Of a stretch of DNA of 64,000 nucleotides, positions 56,117 through 64,000 are shown piece by piece. The stretch spans positions 2,082,501 through 2,146,500 of the forward strand of contig NZ_CP147247.1 in the NCBI RefSeq assembly GCF_002140975.2, in the 5' to 3' direction. The stretch's first letter is position 1. Each line of letters begins with the position of its first letter. The notes below the pieces were generated by a model. The model was not told the DNA's origin and ran no database searches. It saw nothing but the letters and a program-made list of their open reading frames with translations. The stretch is from Enterococcus sp. 9E7_DIV0242 (lineage in GTDB: Bacteria > Bacillota > Bacilli > Lactobacillales > Enterococcaceae). The position numbers were made by a program, and so were the translations under genes.

Positions 56117-56732
56117 CTTTTTTTTCCTTTTCCAAGTAAATATTTTCAGATTTAAGAACCCGTAATATTGTCCAATATATTATTTTTAAATCCATTATAA
56201 AGGATAGGTTATCTATATACTGTATATCTAAAACTATTCTTTCATCCCAAGTAACGGAATTTCTCACAGTACACTGAGCAAGTCCTGTTATACCTGGACG
56301 AATAATAAATCTTTTTTTAGCCCACTCTGGATAACTTCCATATCCTTCATAAGGAAAATAATGTACAGGTGGTCGTGGTCCAACTAAAGACATATCACCT
56401 TTTAAAATATTAAAAAGTTGTGGTAATTCATCTAAACTGGTCTTTCTTAAAAAATTACCTACTTTAGTAATCCGACTATCTGAATCAGATTTAATTTTGA
56501 GCCCATCTCCGATATATTCTGCATTCATACACATCGTACGAAATTTAATTATCCTGAATTCTTTCCCATTTTTCCCAAGTCTAGTTTGATAAAATAATAC
56601 TGAACCACGGGATTCGAATTTTATAAAAAGAGATACGACTAAAAGCAAAGGAGAAATGCATATTAACCCTAAAAAGGATATCACAATATCAAAAAGACGT
56701 TTTATTACCAATTTGTAAATCAATCCAAACAC
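56109..56732 (-). CDS. initiating sugar-phosphate transferase (PglC/EpsL type)
   Basis: 207 residues: one membrane hairpin near the N terminus (KRLFDIVISFLGLICISPLLLVVSLFIKF) followed by the catalytic segment QTRLGKNGKEFRIIKFRTM, LRKTSLDELPQLFNILKGDMSLVGPRP and PGITGLAQ. These are the marks of the small polyprenyl-phosphate sugar-1-P transferases (PglC, EpsL, WcaJ C-terminal domain). It loads the first sugar on undecaprenyl phosphate. Short length without the large N-terminal membrane domain fits PglC. It overlaps the aminotransferase gene. Confidence 0.93.
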   Translation of the reverse strand: MFGLIYKLVIKRLFDIVISFLGLICISPLLLVVSLFIKFESRGSVLFYQTRLGKNGKEFRIIKFRTMCMNAEYIGDGLKIKSDSDSRITKVGNFLRKTSLDELPQLFNILKGDMSLVGPRPPVHYFPYEGYGSYPEWAKKRFIIRPGITGLAQCTVRNSVTWDERIVLDIQYIDNLSFIMDLKIIYWTILRVLKSENIYLEKEKKDE

Positions 56733-57835
56733 TTCCTTATGATTTCTACCACTCTTTCTAAATCGCTTGTTGTCATTTTGGTATCAGACGGAAGGCATAT
56801 GCCTTTTTCAAATAAAATCTGGGCTACATTTGAACCAAAGTAATCAAATTCTTTAAATACTGGTTGCATATGCATTGGCTTCCATACAGGTCTTGCTTCA
56901 ATATTTTCCTTTTCTAACATTTCCATAATTCTATCTGGAGAAACTTCTTTTGATAAAATTACACTTAGCCAAAAATTAGGTTTATTCCAAGAATTACTTG
57001 GCATAAAAGATATGGAGGAATATTCAGTCAACTGATTTTTATAATAATCCTGTATATATCTTTTTTTTGAGACTCTGTCTTCTAAAATTTTTAGTTGGCC
57101 CCTCCCAATTCCTGCCAGCACATTGCTCATTCGATAATTATAACCAATTTCACTATGCTGATAATGTTTAGCTATATCTCTTGATTGAGTCGCCCAAAAT
57201 CGAACTTTTTCAATTCTTTCAACGCTATTAGAAACCAACATACCTCCTCCAGAAGTCGTAATAATCTTATTTCCATTGAAGGAGTAAATACCGTATTGTC
57301 CAAATGTTCCAGTGTAGCGACCTTTATAAGTTGTTCCCAGAGATTCTGCAGCGTCCTCAATTAACGGTACATTATACTCCTCACAGATAGACATAATTTC
57401 ATCTAGTTTCGCTGATAATCCATATAAATGAACAACAATTACTGCCTTTGCATTAGGATATTTTTGAAGTGCTTTTCTCAATTCTTTCGGATCCATATTC
57501 CATGTTTCAAGATCACTATCAACAAAAACAGGTGTCGCTTCTTGGTATATAATAGGATTGACTGTAGCTGAAAAAGTTAACGTTTGACATATGACAACAT
57601 CTCCCCTACCAACTCCAATCGCCTTCAAAGCCATATGAATGGCAGCGGTTCCTGATGACAAAGCTGCAGCACTTTCAATTCCTACATAACTAGCAAACTC
57701 CTTTTCAAAATTATCAACATTTGGCCCTAACGGAGCAACCCAATTAGTATCAAACGCCTCTTTTACATATTTTTCTTCATATCCCTGTTCACTCATGTGA
57801 GGGGATGAAAGAAATATTCTTTCTTTAGTCATCAC
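56720..57835 (-). CDS. DegT/DnrJ/EryC1/StrS-type sugar aminotransferase (PglE/EpsN type)
   Basis: 371 residues, PLP-dependent. It has the SSPHMSEQGYEEKYVKEAFDTNWVAPLGP start, SGTAAIHMAL, DAAESLGTTYKG, and SFNGNKIITTSGGGM with the PLP-binding Lys near residue 190. Such enzymes aminate C4 of the 4-keto sugar made by PglF-type dehydratases. In this order (dehydratase, aminotransferase, sugar-P-transferase, acetyltransferase) it fits a UDP-diNAcBac-like or related di-amino sugar. Twelve bases separate it from the dehydratase gene. Confidence 0.92.
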   Translation of the reverse strand: MMTKERIFLSSPHMSEQGYEEKYVKEAFDTNWVAPLGPNVDNFEKEFASYVGIESAAALSSGTAAIHMALKAIGVGRGDVVICQTLTFSATVNPIIYQEATPVFVDSDLETWNMDPKELRKALQKYPNAKAVIVVHLYGLSAKLDEIMSICEEYNVPLIEDAAESLGTTYKGRYTGTFGQYGIYSFNGNKIITTSGGGMLVSNSVERIEKVRFWATQSRDIAKHYQHSEIGYNYRMSNVLAGIGRGQLKILEDRVSKKRYIQDYYKNQLTEYSSISFMPSNSWNKPNFWLSVILSKEVSPDRIMEMLEKENIEARPVWKPMHMQPVFKEFDYFGSNVAQILFEKGICLPSDTKMTTSDLERVVEIIRKCLD

Positions 57836-57846
57836 TTAACTCCCCT

Positions 57847-59652
57847 TTACCTACTTGAATCATTCGCAAACCGAACCAGTTCCTGACTCAGCTCGTCAGT
57901 ATCTTCTGGTAGTTGTTCAATAAAACCCATCACATCTTCTAAGCAAAATCCATTCACACTACCAATAAAAATCTTATCAAATACTTGTTCCGTATTCTTT
58001 TCTTTACTTACTAGCAACTCTTCATAGAGTTTTTCTCCTGGTCGAATCCCTGTTTCAACAATCGCTATTTCACCTTCTTGGTAACCACATAACTGAATCA
58101 TATTCTTAGCCAAGTCATAAATCCTAACCGGTTCTCCCATATCCAAAATAAAGATTTCTCCACCTCGGGCAAGAGCACCGGCCTGAATAACGAGACGACT
58201 GGCTTCTGGGATCGTCATGAAATAGCGTGTCATTCGGAAATCTGTAATTGTTACTGGTCCACCTTTTCGGATTTGCTCTTCAAAGACAGGAATCACGCTA
58301 CCACGGCTTCCTAATACATTACCGAAACGAACTGCACAGAATCGAGTCTTTCCTTCTTCATTCATGCCAGTAACGATCATCTCAGCAATACGTTTTGTCG
58401 CTCCCATTACATTCGGAGGATTTACTGCTTTATCTGTAGAGATCATCACGAAGCTTTCGACATTTTGCTCTTTTGCCGCTTCTGCCACATTTTTTGTACC
58501 AAACACATTATTTTTTACTGCTTCTTCCGGATTATATTCCATCAGCGGGACATGCTTATGCGCCGCGGCATGATACACAATATTTGGTTGGTATTTTTTC
58601 ATGATCTCAACGATTCGTTCCTTATCTTGTATATCTGCAATGATCGGAACGATTTCAGTTACTTTATCCCCATACTTCTCATTCAATTCTCTATGAATCA
58701 AATAAATGGAATTTTCTCCGTGACCAACTAGAAGCAGTTGCTTTGGATTAAAACGAATCAATTGACGGCAAATTTCTGAACCTATCGACCCTCCGGCACC
58801 CGTTACCAAAATCACTTTATTCGTCAACTGATCCTTCAACTGGCTGACATCCAGACGCACTTCTTTTCTACCTAATAAATCAACTACATCGATTGGTTTC
58901 AAACGAGAAAGTGTAATATTTCCGGAAGCAACCTCTTCTAATGCCGGCATAGCTGTTACAGGAACTCCTAAAGGAGTAATAACATCTAGCATTCGTTGCA
59001 ATTCTTCTTTTTTCAATGAAGGAATAGCAACAGTCAGCATCTCGATGCCATGCTCTTCAACAAGCTTCGGAATCTGTTGGGTGTTTCCCAGTACCTTTAT
59101 GCCACCTAGGTACATTCTTTGCTTATCTGGTGCATCATCCACAAAACCAACGACCCGAATATCACTTGTTGTAGAGGTACTCAAGCTTGAGAGCAAGATA
59201 CGACCAGCTTCGCCTGCACCAATGATCAATGTTTTCTTAGCCTTAACATGGCCATACCGTTTTCCGTTACGCCACTCCACAATCAAGCGCCAGACCAAAC
59301 GACTTGATATGATTATAAATGTTGTCAACAAGTAGGTCAGTAATAAGAACCGCCGGCTACCTGAAAGCAAAATGAGCCCTTCAAGAAGCACTGTAATACT
59401 TGTAGCTGAAAAAATGGCTACCATTTCTCTCAAATTAGTAAAACGATTGATTCGTGTAAATATTTTAAAAATAAACCCAAAAACTATGTAAAACACTAAT
59501 TGTAGCATTGTTGTTTGAAACACAAAATTTGTTGAAACATGAATATATGGAACCATATAAAAATAAGAAAATACATTCGCTCCGATGATGATGATAGAAT
59601 CCAACATCAAGAGCACAAATAATTTTTGTCTCCTTGACATACCACTAGCCAC
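57847..59652 (-). CDS. membrane-bound UDP-GlcNAc C6-dehydratase (CapD/PglF/EpsC type)
   Basis: 601 residues. Four transmembrane helices (about 10-125), a first Rossmann domain (LIIGAGEAGRILLSSL) and a second catalytic dehydratase domain from about 270 (VTGAGGSIGSEICRQL, HAAAHKHVPLMEYNPEEA, ISTDKAVNPPNVMGATKR). In this family Met-Lys-type residues replace the usual Tyr. It converts UDP-GlcNAc to the 4-keto-6-deoxy sugar. First of the enzymes after the wzd-wze-wzh regulatory trio. Confidence 0.93.
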   Translation of the reverse strand: MASGMSRRQKLFVLLMLDSIIIIGANVFSYFYMVPYIHVSTNFVFQTTMLQLVFYIVFGFIFKIFTRINRFTNLREMVAIFSATSITVLLEGLILLSGSRRFLLLTYLLTTFIIISSRLVWRLIVEWRNGKRYGHVKAKKTLIIGAGEAGRILLSSLSTSTTSDIRVVGFVDDAPDKQRMYLGGIKVLGNTQQIPKLVEEHGIEMLTVAIPSLKKEELQRMLDVITPLGVPVTAMPALEEVASGNITLSRLKPIDVVDLLGRKEVRLDVSQLKDQLTNKVILVTGAGGSIGSEICRQLIRFNPKQLLLVGHGENSIYLIHRELNEKYGDKVTEIVPIIADIQDKERIVEIMKKYQPNIVYHAAAHKHVPLMEYNPEEAVKNNVFGTKNVAEAAKEQNVESFVMISTDKAVNPPNVMGATKRIAEMIVTGMNEEGKTRFCAVRFGNVLGSRGSVIPVFEEQIRKGGPVTITDFRMTRYFMTIPEASRLVIQAGALARGGEIFILDMGEPVRIYDLAKNMIQLCGYQEGEIAIVETGIRPGEKLYEELLVSKEKNTEQVFDKIFIGSVNGFCLEDVMGFIEQLPEDTDELSQELVRFANDSSR

Positions 59653-59657
59653 TCTTT

Positions 59658-60422
59658 CTAAAACAATCGGAATTTCTTCCTTTTAACTTCCTTAAATTGC
59701 AAAATCTCTGTTTCATCCCCATTCAATATATCTCTTGCACAGTATTCCAATGCAGTTGCTTTTCTTTTCCCATGATCTTGTATGATCGCATCAAATGCTC
59801 GCTTCATAAAGAAATTCCGTCGTTTGACATTATGCGCATCAGAAGCAATCATATGAACCAAATTACATGCGACTAATTCTTTCGCTGTTGCTTCAATTTC
59901 TTTGCCGAAAACCCCTACATAACTTGGTGCTGTTACCTGTGCCAAAGCCCCAAACTCAATAAATGGAATCAAACGATTCGGGTCATCAATAAACCCTTGA
60001 TTTCTTTCCGGATGCACAATAATTGGTCGATGACCGCGTTGCACTAAATTGAACAACAGTTGCTCTGCATAAGACGGAATCTCTTCAAAAGGAAATTCGA
60101 TCAGGATATACCTATTGTTTAAATCCGCAAACAGAATCTCTCCGGTTTCAATTTTTTCTAACAAGTCCTCACTGATTCGAACTTCCTGACCTTCATACAA
60201 ACTCAAAGGAATATTTCTTCTATCCAACTCATCTTGTAGCTTTTGCACTTTCAAGATGACTTCTGCCGCTGGATTGCTATATCTGCCGTTATTATGATGA
60301 GGTGTACAAAGAATATGTTCGATTCCCTGAGCTGCTGCTGTTTCTGCCATTAAAATGGCATCTTCCAAGCTTTGAGCCCCATCATCGACATTCGGTAAAA
60401 TATGACAATGTAAATCGATCAT
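59658..60422 (-). CDS. CpsB/CapC-type tyrosine phosphatase (Wzh)
   Basis: 254 residues, a PHP-fold metallophosphatase. It begins MIDLHCHILPNVDDGAQSLEDA with metal-binding His-x-His, and includes LCTPHHNNGRY, IVHPERNQGF and MIASDAHNVKRR, all metal ligands of the CpsB/YwqE group. It dephosphorylates the kinase CpsD and controls chain length. GTGGAGGATGGAC precedes this ATG; the frame is open five codons further but overlaps that site. Confidence 0.93.
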   Translation of the reverse strand: MIDLHCHILPNVDDGAQSLEDAILMAETAAAQGIEHILCTPHHNNGRYSNPAAEVILKVQKLQDELDRRNIPLSLYEGQEVRISEDLLEKIETGEILFADLNNRYILIEFPFEEIPSYAEQLLFNLVQRGHRPIIVHPERNQGFIDDPNRLIPFIEFGALAQVTAPSYVGVFGKEIEATAKELVACNLVHMIASDAHNVKRRNFFMKRAFDAIIQDHGKRKATALEYCARDILNGDETEILQFKEVKRKKFRLF

Positions 60423-60442
60423 GTCCATCCTCCACACATTAA

Positions 60443-61135
60443 TTACCCGTAATAATAATTTTGATCTATAAGGTTTTTAGCCCCGTTGTATACGACACCA
60501 AGAACGTTCGCCCCAACATACTCAAGCAAACTTTTCGCTTTTTTCAATGATTCTCTTTTCGAAACACCTTCACGAACAACTAGAATCGTTCCATTGACCT
60601 TTGAAGAGAGTATCTGTGCGTCCGTCACAGTTACCACTGGCGGCATGTCAAAGATAATCATATCGTATCTTTTACCCAATTCTTCAATCAGTCGCTCCAT
60701 ACGTTGCGAACCTAGCAATTCGGAAGGGTTGGGCGGCTTAGGGCCACTTGTCAAAATACTTAAGTTATCCACCCCGGAATCTTGAATGGTCTGATCTAAA
60801 TATGTTTGCCTATTTCCAAGAATACTGCTTAAGCCATTTGCATTTGAAAGGTTAAAGGTCTTAGCTACAGTTGGTTTCCTTAAATCGGCATCAACAAGCA
60901 ACACTCTTTTGCCTGAGTTGGCAAAAACAATCGCCAAGTTTGCTGCAGTCGTTGATTTTCCTTCTCCAGGACCTGATGAAGTGATGACCAATGTACGCAA
61001 ATCGTAATCGACCATGGAATATTGTATATTTGTACGAATCGTCCGATATTGTTCAGAAACTGGTGAAGCTTTATCTGCTAAAGTAATTAGGCTAACACCT
61101 TTTTCGCTGTCTTGATTTTTCAAATATTTTGCCAT
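60443..61135 (-). CDS. CpsD/CapB-type tyrosine kinase (Wze)
   Basis: 230 residues, a BY-kinase. Walker A SGPGEGKSTTAAN near residue 55, Walker A' LLVDADLRKPT and Walker B-type IIFDMPPV are clear. The C terminus NLIDQNYYYG is the tyrosine cluster that is autophosphorylated. It works with the adjacent CpsC-like membrane protein and CpsB phosphatase to regulate polymer export. 20 bases separate it from wzh. Confidence 0.95.
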   Translation of the reverse strand: MAKYLKNQDSEKGVSLITLADKASPVSEQYRTIRTNIQYSMVDYDLRTLVITSSGPGEGKSTTAANLAIVFANSGKRVLLVDADLRKPTVAKTFNLSNANGLSSILGNRQTYLDQTIQDSGVDNLSILTSGPKPPNPSELLGSQRMERLIEELGKRYDMIIFDMPPVVTVTDAQILSSKVNGTILVVREGVSKRESLKKAKSLLEYVGANVLGVVYNGAKNLIDQNYYYG

Positions 61136-61147
61136 TCTTTTTCTCCT

Positions 61148-61945
61148 CTATACTCTTGTTCTATTCCGTCGCATAGGTCCTTGCCCATCATCTGGATTAC
61201 CTTCCCCATGATGTTCGGTACCCATCGATGATTCATTGGACGGCCGAGTAATTTTCACATTTAGCTCCTTAGCAGTCATATTAGGCACTGCGCCAAGAAC
61301 TGGCAACTCCAACTCTTCAGAAATGAACTCTTCACTTTTCAGTGATCGGTCAAACATCTCTAACACAAATGCAAATAAAATACCTACCATCAGACCAAAA
61401 ACAAGACCAATAGCTAAATTTAGTTTATTATTCGGAGATACAGGCGTCATATTTGCCGAAGCATTTGAAATGACAGTAATTTTGTCTATACTAAGTGTCT
61501 GCTGTGCCGTTTCCTGAAAAATTGCCGTCGTCTTATTCGCGATCCGTTCAGATAAAATCGGATCTGTTGTTGTTGAGCTGATTGAAAACATCTGTGAATT
61601 TTGAGATTGAGTAACCGCTAAGCTACTACGTAAATCTCCCATACTAATCTCTTGTTCATATTCATCCCTCATTCGTTGCTGTACTTCACTCAAAACTGTA
61701 TCACTAGTAATCAAATCCTTATACGTATTGATCATTTGTAAGTTTGCATTGATATCATTAACATTTGCTGCTTCACTTTGCGGTAATTTAACGATCAGCT
61801 GCGACTGAGAGCTGTATTTCGGCGTAATAACAAAAAAAGTCAACACCCCTGCAGCACTGATTCCAAGAATCAAACAAAAAACCAATAGCGCAAACCGTTT
61901 CTTCAAAATACTCACTATATCCTGTAAACCAATTGTCTCTTCCAT
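61148..61945 (-). CDS. CpsC/CapA-type chain length regulator (Wzd)
   Basis: 265 residues from the ATG behind AGGAGGGAACC; an open extension upstream has no ribosome binding site. Two transmembrane helices (about 20-40 and 180-200) flank an extracellular Wzz domain. The protein starts MEETIGLQDIVSILKKRF, and PVSPNNKLNLAIGLVFG is the proline-rich second helix. The C-terminal cytosolic tail activates the CpsD kinase. First gene of the capsule operon. Confidence 0.93.
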   Translation of the reverse strand: MEETIGLQDIVSILKKRFALLVFCLILGISAAGVLTFFVITPKYSSQSQLIVKLPQSEAANVNDINANLQMINTYKDLITSDTVLSEVQQRMRDEYEQEISMGDLRSSLAVTQSQNSQMFSISSTTTDPILSERIANKTTAIFQETAQQTLSIDKITVISNASANMTPVSPNNKLNLAIGLVFGLMVGILFAFVLEMFDRSLKSEEFISEELELPVLGAVPNMTAKELNVKITRPSNESSMGTEHHGEGNPDDGQGPMRRNRTRV

Positions 61946-61973
61946 GGTTCCCTCCTGATACCATTTACTATCT

Positions 61974-62003
61974 ATTATACTACTTTTCACTTAACGTTAG
62001 CAA
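61974..62003 (-). promoter_or_regulatory. capsule operon promoter
   Basis: TTGCTA (61998-62003), an 18-base spacer and consensus TATAAT (61974-61979) on the minus strand, just after the dapF stop codon and about 30 bases before the wzd start. Confidence 0.6.
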
Positions 62004-62007
62004 AACG

Positions 62008-62982
62008 TCACAACTGTTGCTTCAAAAATTCCTTGTACTCCCTCTGTTCCTCTGTTTCATGAATTGAAAGTTCTGAAAAATCCCCATTGACTAGCGAATC
62101 TAACGATCCCTTAATAAGATGTGTTACGGTCGCATTCCCAATCAACTCCATCCAATAGCCGCCATCATTTGTTTCATGAACAACGGTTTGCACAAATCCT
62201 CCCACATTACGAACGGTGATTTTTTCATAAAATTGTTTTGTATGTAACAAGGTATAGAGCAAACTGCTCGCACACATAGCCGTTCCACAAGCACTGGTTA
62301 AACCAACGCCACGTTCAAATGTACGGACAAACAACTCATTCCTATTTAAAATTTCAACAAAGCTGACATTGATTCCATCAGGAAAAATTGGATTTTCTCC
62401 ATTGACATACGTAGCGATTCGCTCTAATTCTCCATCCATCAATCCATCATGATCAACAAAGGCAATCAAATGTGGATTTGGCACAGAGACAACCGAAAAC
62501 TCCAGTGTATCTGAAAGAGCCGGAATTCGTTCATTAATGATGGTTTGCTGTACACTATTCATTGGTACCGTTTCTTTGTCAAAGCTGACCGGTGAAATCT
62601 CGACCTGATAGGCCGATACCTTATCAGAAAAATCTGTGGTTTTCCCTACTTTTAAATCAGCAAACATTGTTTCAACAGAAAAAAAAGCTTCATTATATTT
62701 TTCAAATAAATATCTTGCTACTGTGCGTAATCCATTGCCACACATACTAGCCTCAGTTCCGTCACTGTTTATCACACGCATTTTTGCAAGACTGGTCCCC
62801 TTACTCGCTTGCTCCACAAGTAGGATTCCATCGGCACCACCCAATAATCCAGACTGACGATTACATAGATTTTTTCTTAATAATTCAATTGCTGCTTGAG
62901 TCAGTGGCTCAGCAAGCAGTGTCTCATCTAAGATAAAAAAATCATTCTCAGAACCATGCACTTTCTGTAACTCAATTTCCAT
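62008..62982 (-). CDS. dapF: diaminopimelate epimerase
   Basis: 324 residues from the ATG behind GGGAGG. The two catalytic cysteines are in SMCGNGLRTVARY and TSACGTAMCAS, and the first half begins MEIELQKVHGSENDFFILD. It interconverts LL- and meso-diaminopimelate for lysine synthesis. A frame extension of nine codons upstream overlaps the ribosome binding site. About 45 residues longer than the usual enzyme, mainly from the C-terminal tail. It lies between sodA and the capsule operon on the same strand. Confidence 0.93.
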   Translation of the reverse strand: MEIELQKVHGSENDFFILDETLLAEPLTQAAIELLRKNLCNRQSGLLGGADGILLVEQASKGTSLAKMRVINSDGTEASMCGNGLRTVARYLFEKYNEAFFSVETMFADLKVGKTTDFSDKVSAYQVEISPVSFDKETVPMNSVQQTIINERIPALSDTLEFSVVSVPNPHLIAFVDHDGLMDGELERIATYVNGENPIFPDGINVSFVEILNRNELFVRTFERGVGLTSACGTAMCASSLLYTLLHTKQFYEKITVRNVGGFVQTVVHETNDGGYWMELIGNATVTHLIKGSLDSLVNGDFSELSIHETEEQREYKEFLKQQL

Positions 62983-63026
62983 TTTAATAAGCCTCCCACC
63001 CATTGACACTCTAAGTACTAGTATGC

Positions 63027-63075
63027 CATAAAAAAAAAGAAGAGAACAGTTATTTTTACTGAACCCCTCTTTATT
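63027..63075 (-). terminator. probable terminator of sodA
   Basis: Imperfect hairpin (AGAG...CAGT with ACTG...CTCT) followed by TTCTTTTTTTTT on the minus strand, shortly after the sodA stop. Confidence 0.5.
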
Positions 63076-63083
63076 TATACAAA

Positions 63084-63692
63084 TTATTTAGCTTTGTTGA
63101 AATATTCATTAACAGCAGTCCAGTTAACCACATTCCAGAACGCAGAAATATAGTCTGGACGAACATTTTTATATTTCAAGTAATACGCATGTTCCCATAC
63201 ATCAAGGCCTAAAACCGGTGTTTTCCCTTCCATTAATGGAGAATCTTGATTTGCAGTTGAAGTGACTTCAAGTTTGCCATTGTTCACAACTAACCAAGCC
63301 CAGCCTGAACCAAAACGGCCAGTTGCAGCTGTTTTGAATTCTTCTTTAAGGTTGTCAAAGCTTCCAAAAGTTTCGTCGATCGCTGCTTTAATTTCACCAG
63401 TTGGTTCTCCACCAGCATCTGGTCCCATAATTCCCCAGAAAAATGTGTGATTGGCATGTCCGCCACCATTGTTTCTAACTGCTGTGCGGATGTCTTCTGG
63501 AATGCTATCCATATCAGCAATCAGCTCTTCTACTGTTTTTTCACCAAGCTCAGGATGTTTCTCAATTGCTGCGTTTAAATTTGTCACGTAAGTGTTATGA
63601 TGTTTGTCGTGGTGCAAATGCATTGTTTCTGAGTCAATGTAAGGTTCTAATGCGTCATAAGCATAAGGTAAATCTGGTAATGTGTAAGTCAT
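63084..63692 (-). CDS. sodA: superoxide dismutase (Mn/Fe type)
   Basis: 202 residues. The metal ligands are visible: His in [13 protein letters not shown], His in [11 protein letters not shown], and Asp/His in [13 protein letters not shown], with DVWEHAYY as family signature. It detoxifies superoxide; enterococcal enzymes use Mn, which fits [36 protein letters not shown] precedes the ATG. Cytosolic and monocistronic. Confidence 0.97.
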   Translation of the reverse strand: MTYTLPDLPYAYDALEPYIDSETMHLHHDKHHNTYVTNLNAAIEKHPELGEKTVEELIADMDSIPEDIRTAVRNNGGGHANHTFFWGIMGPDAGGEPTGEIKAAIDETFGSFDNLKEEFKTAATGRFGSGWAWLVVNNGKLEVTSTANQDSPLMEGKTPVLGLDVWEHAYYLKYKNVRPDYISAFWNVVNWTAVNEYFNKAK

Positions 63693-63737
63693 TGTACGTC
63701 TCCTCCAAAATTGTGTTTTAAATTCTATACATCTATA

Positions 63738-63766
63738 AGAATACCAAATTTAAAGCAAACCTACAA
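63738..63766 (-). promoter_or_regulatory. sodA promoter candidate
   Basis: TTGTAG (63761-63766), a 17-base spacer and TATTCT (63738-63743) on the minus strand, about 45 bases before the start codon. Confidence 0.45.
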
Positions 63767-64000
63767 AATAATTGCCTGTAACTTTCACATCATGCCCCCA
63801 TTCTTTTCTCCTCCGATTCTTTCTATGTTCACAGTAATACCGCACATACTATGATTTTCGATTTCACTCGGTACTTAGCATAATTTTAAACATTTTTTTG
63901 GTTCTTCTTGTTGTAGAATGTGGTAGTATAGGTTATTGAGCATTGAGACTGAATAACCACCTAGACATGAATGACTAATCTAAATGAATCAAATGGGCAA
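63767..64000 (+). other. leader-like region before a gene beyond the right edge
   Basis: No coding gene is visible. TGGTAGTAT (63921-63929), an extended -10-like element, is followed by a seven-base-pair stem, GGTTATT (63931-63937) with AATAACC (63952-63958). This suggests a structured 5' leader on the plus strand, but the rest lies outside the window. Confidence 0.35.

Noticed and set aside
41157..61945. The enterococcal Epa rhamnopolysaccharide locus.
   Set aside because: No rhamnose synthesis (rmlABCD) or Epa-type ABC transporter genes are present; Wzx, Wzy and wzd-wze-wzh mark a capsule-type locus.
62008..62982. dapF as a sign of DAP-type peptidoglycan.
   Set aside because: Enterococci use lysine in their peptidoglycan; DapF is needed for lysine synthesis through meso-DAP.

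Overview
The window is from a low-GC Gram-positive bacterium, almost certainly Enterococcus. It carries an enterococcal-type 16S gene, Gram-positive ribosome binding sites (AGGAGG), an LPXTG surface protein, Tn916/pCW3-like conjugation proteins, a class Ib nrdHIEF cluster and a CpsBCD-type capsule regulator set. The 16S variable regions are not those of E. faecalis itself; I do not assign a species. Most genes lie on the minus strand.

Layout. 1-3100: the 5' part of 23S, a spacer without tRNA, complete 16S, and an upstream region with two near-consensus promoters and a possible third. 3100-10430: housekeeping genes. These are a GNAT acetyltransferase, a small unknown protein, an S1-domain RNA-binding protein, a MalY/PatB C-S lyase, cyclophilin, YumC-type ferredoxin-NADP reductase, a YuzB-like protein, PgpA, a lipoprotein and a CPBP membrane protease. 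10850-12710: a membrane-anchored glycerophosphodiesterase with extracellular repeats.

13160-23820 is a compact seven-gene operon. It encodes an LPXTG multidomain adhesin followed by TcpC-, TcpD-, TcpE-, VirB4- and VirB6-like proteins and a lysozyme+CHAP wall hydrolase. This is the core of a Gram-positive conjugation channel, but no relaxase, coupling ATPase, integrase or replication gene accompanies it. It is the most unusual part of the window: either a decayed conjugative element or a channel kept for another purpose.

24070-29090: a DMT-family permease, a small acidic protein, tRNA-Lys(CUU), and a Fur-box-controlled feoA-feoB operon ending in a 43-residue FeoB-associated protein. 29280-33240: nrdH-nrdI-nrdE-nrdF behind a pair of NrdR boxes. 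33290-36160: an AI-2E family permease, a tyrosine phosphatase and MgtC/SapB. 36320-40000: an Ig-like gene with a damaged start, and a secreted M6 metalloprotease whose last Ig domain is cut by an in-frame TAA. 40220-40920: nagB behind a GntR/NagR-type operator.

41160-61950: a Wzx/Wzy-type capsule locus transcribed leftward from a promoter just after dapF. The order is chain-length/kinase/phosphatase (wzd-wze-wzh), a UDP-GlcNAc dehydratase, aminotransferase, sugar-phosphate transferase, GNAT and ATP-grasp set (probably a di-amino sugar), a FucNAc-transferase-like enzyme, the UDP-L-FucNAc genes capE-capF-capG (fnlABC), two further glycosyltransferases, Wzy, a pyruvyltransferase-family protein, Wzx and a nitroreductase-family protein, with an LCP ligase downstream. 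The window closes with dapF, sodA and a leader-like region for a gene beyond the right edge.
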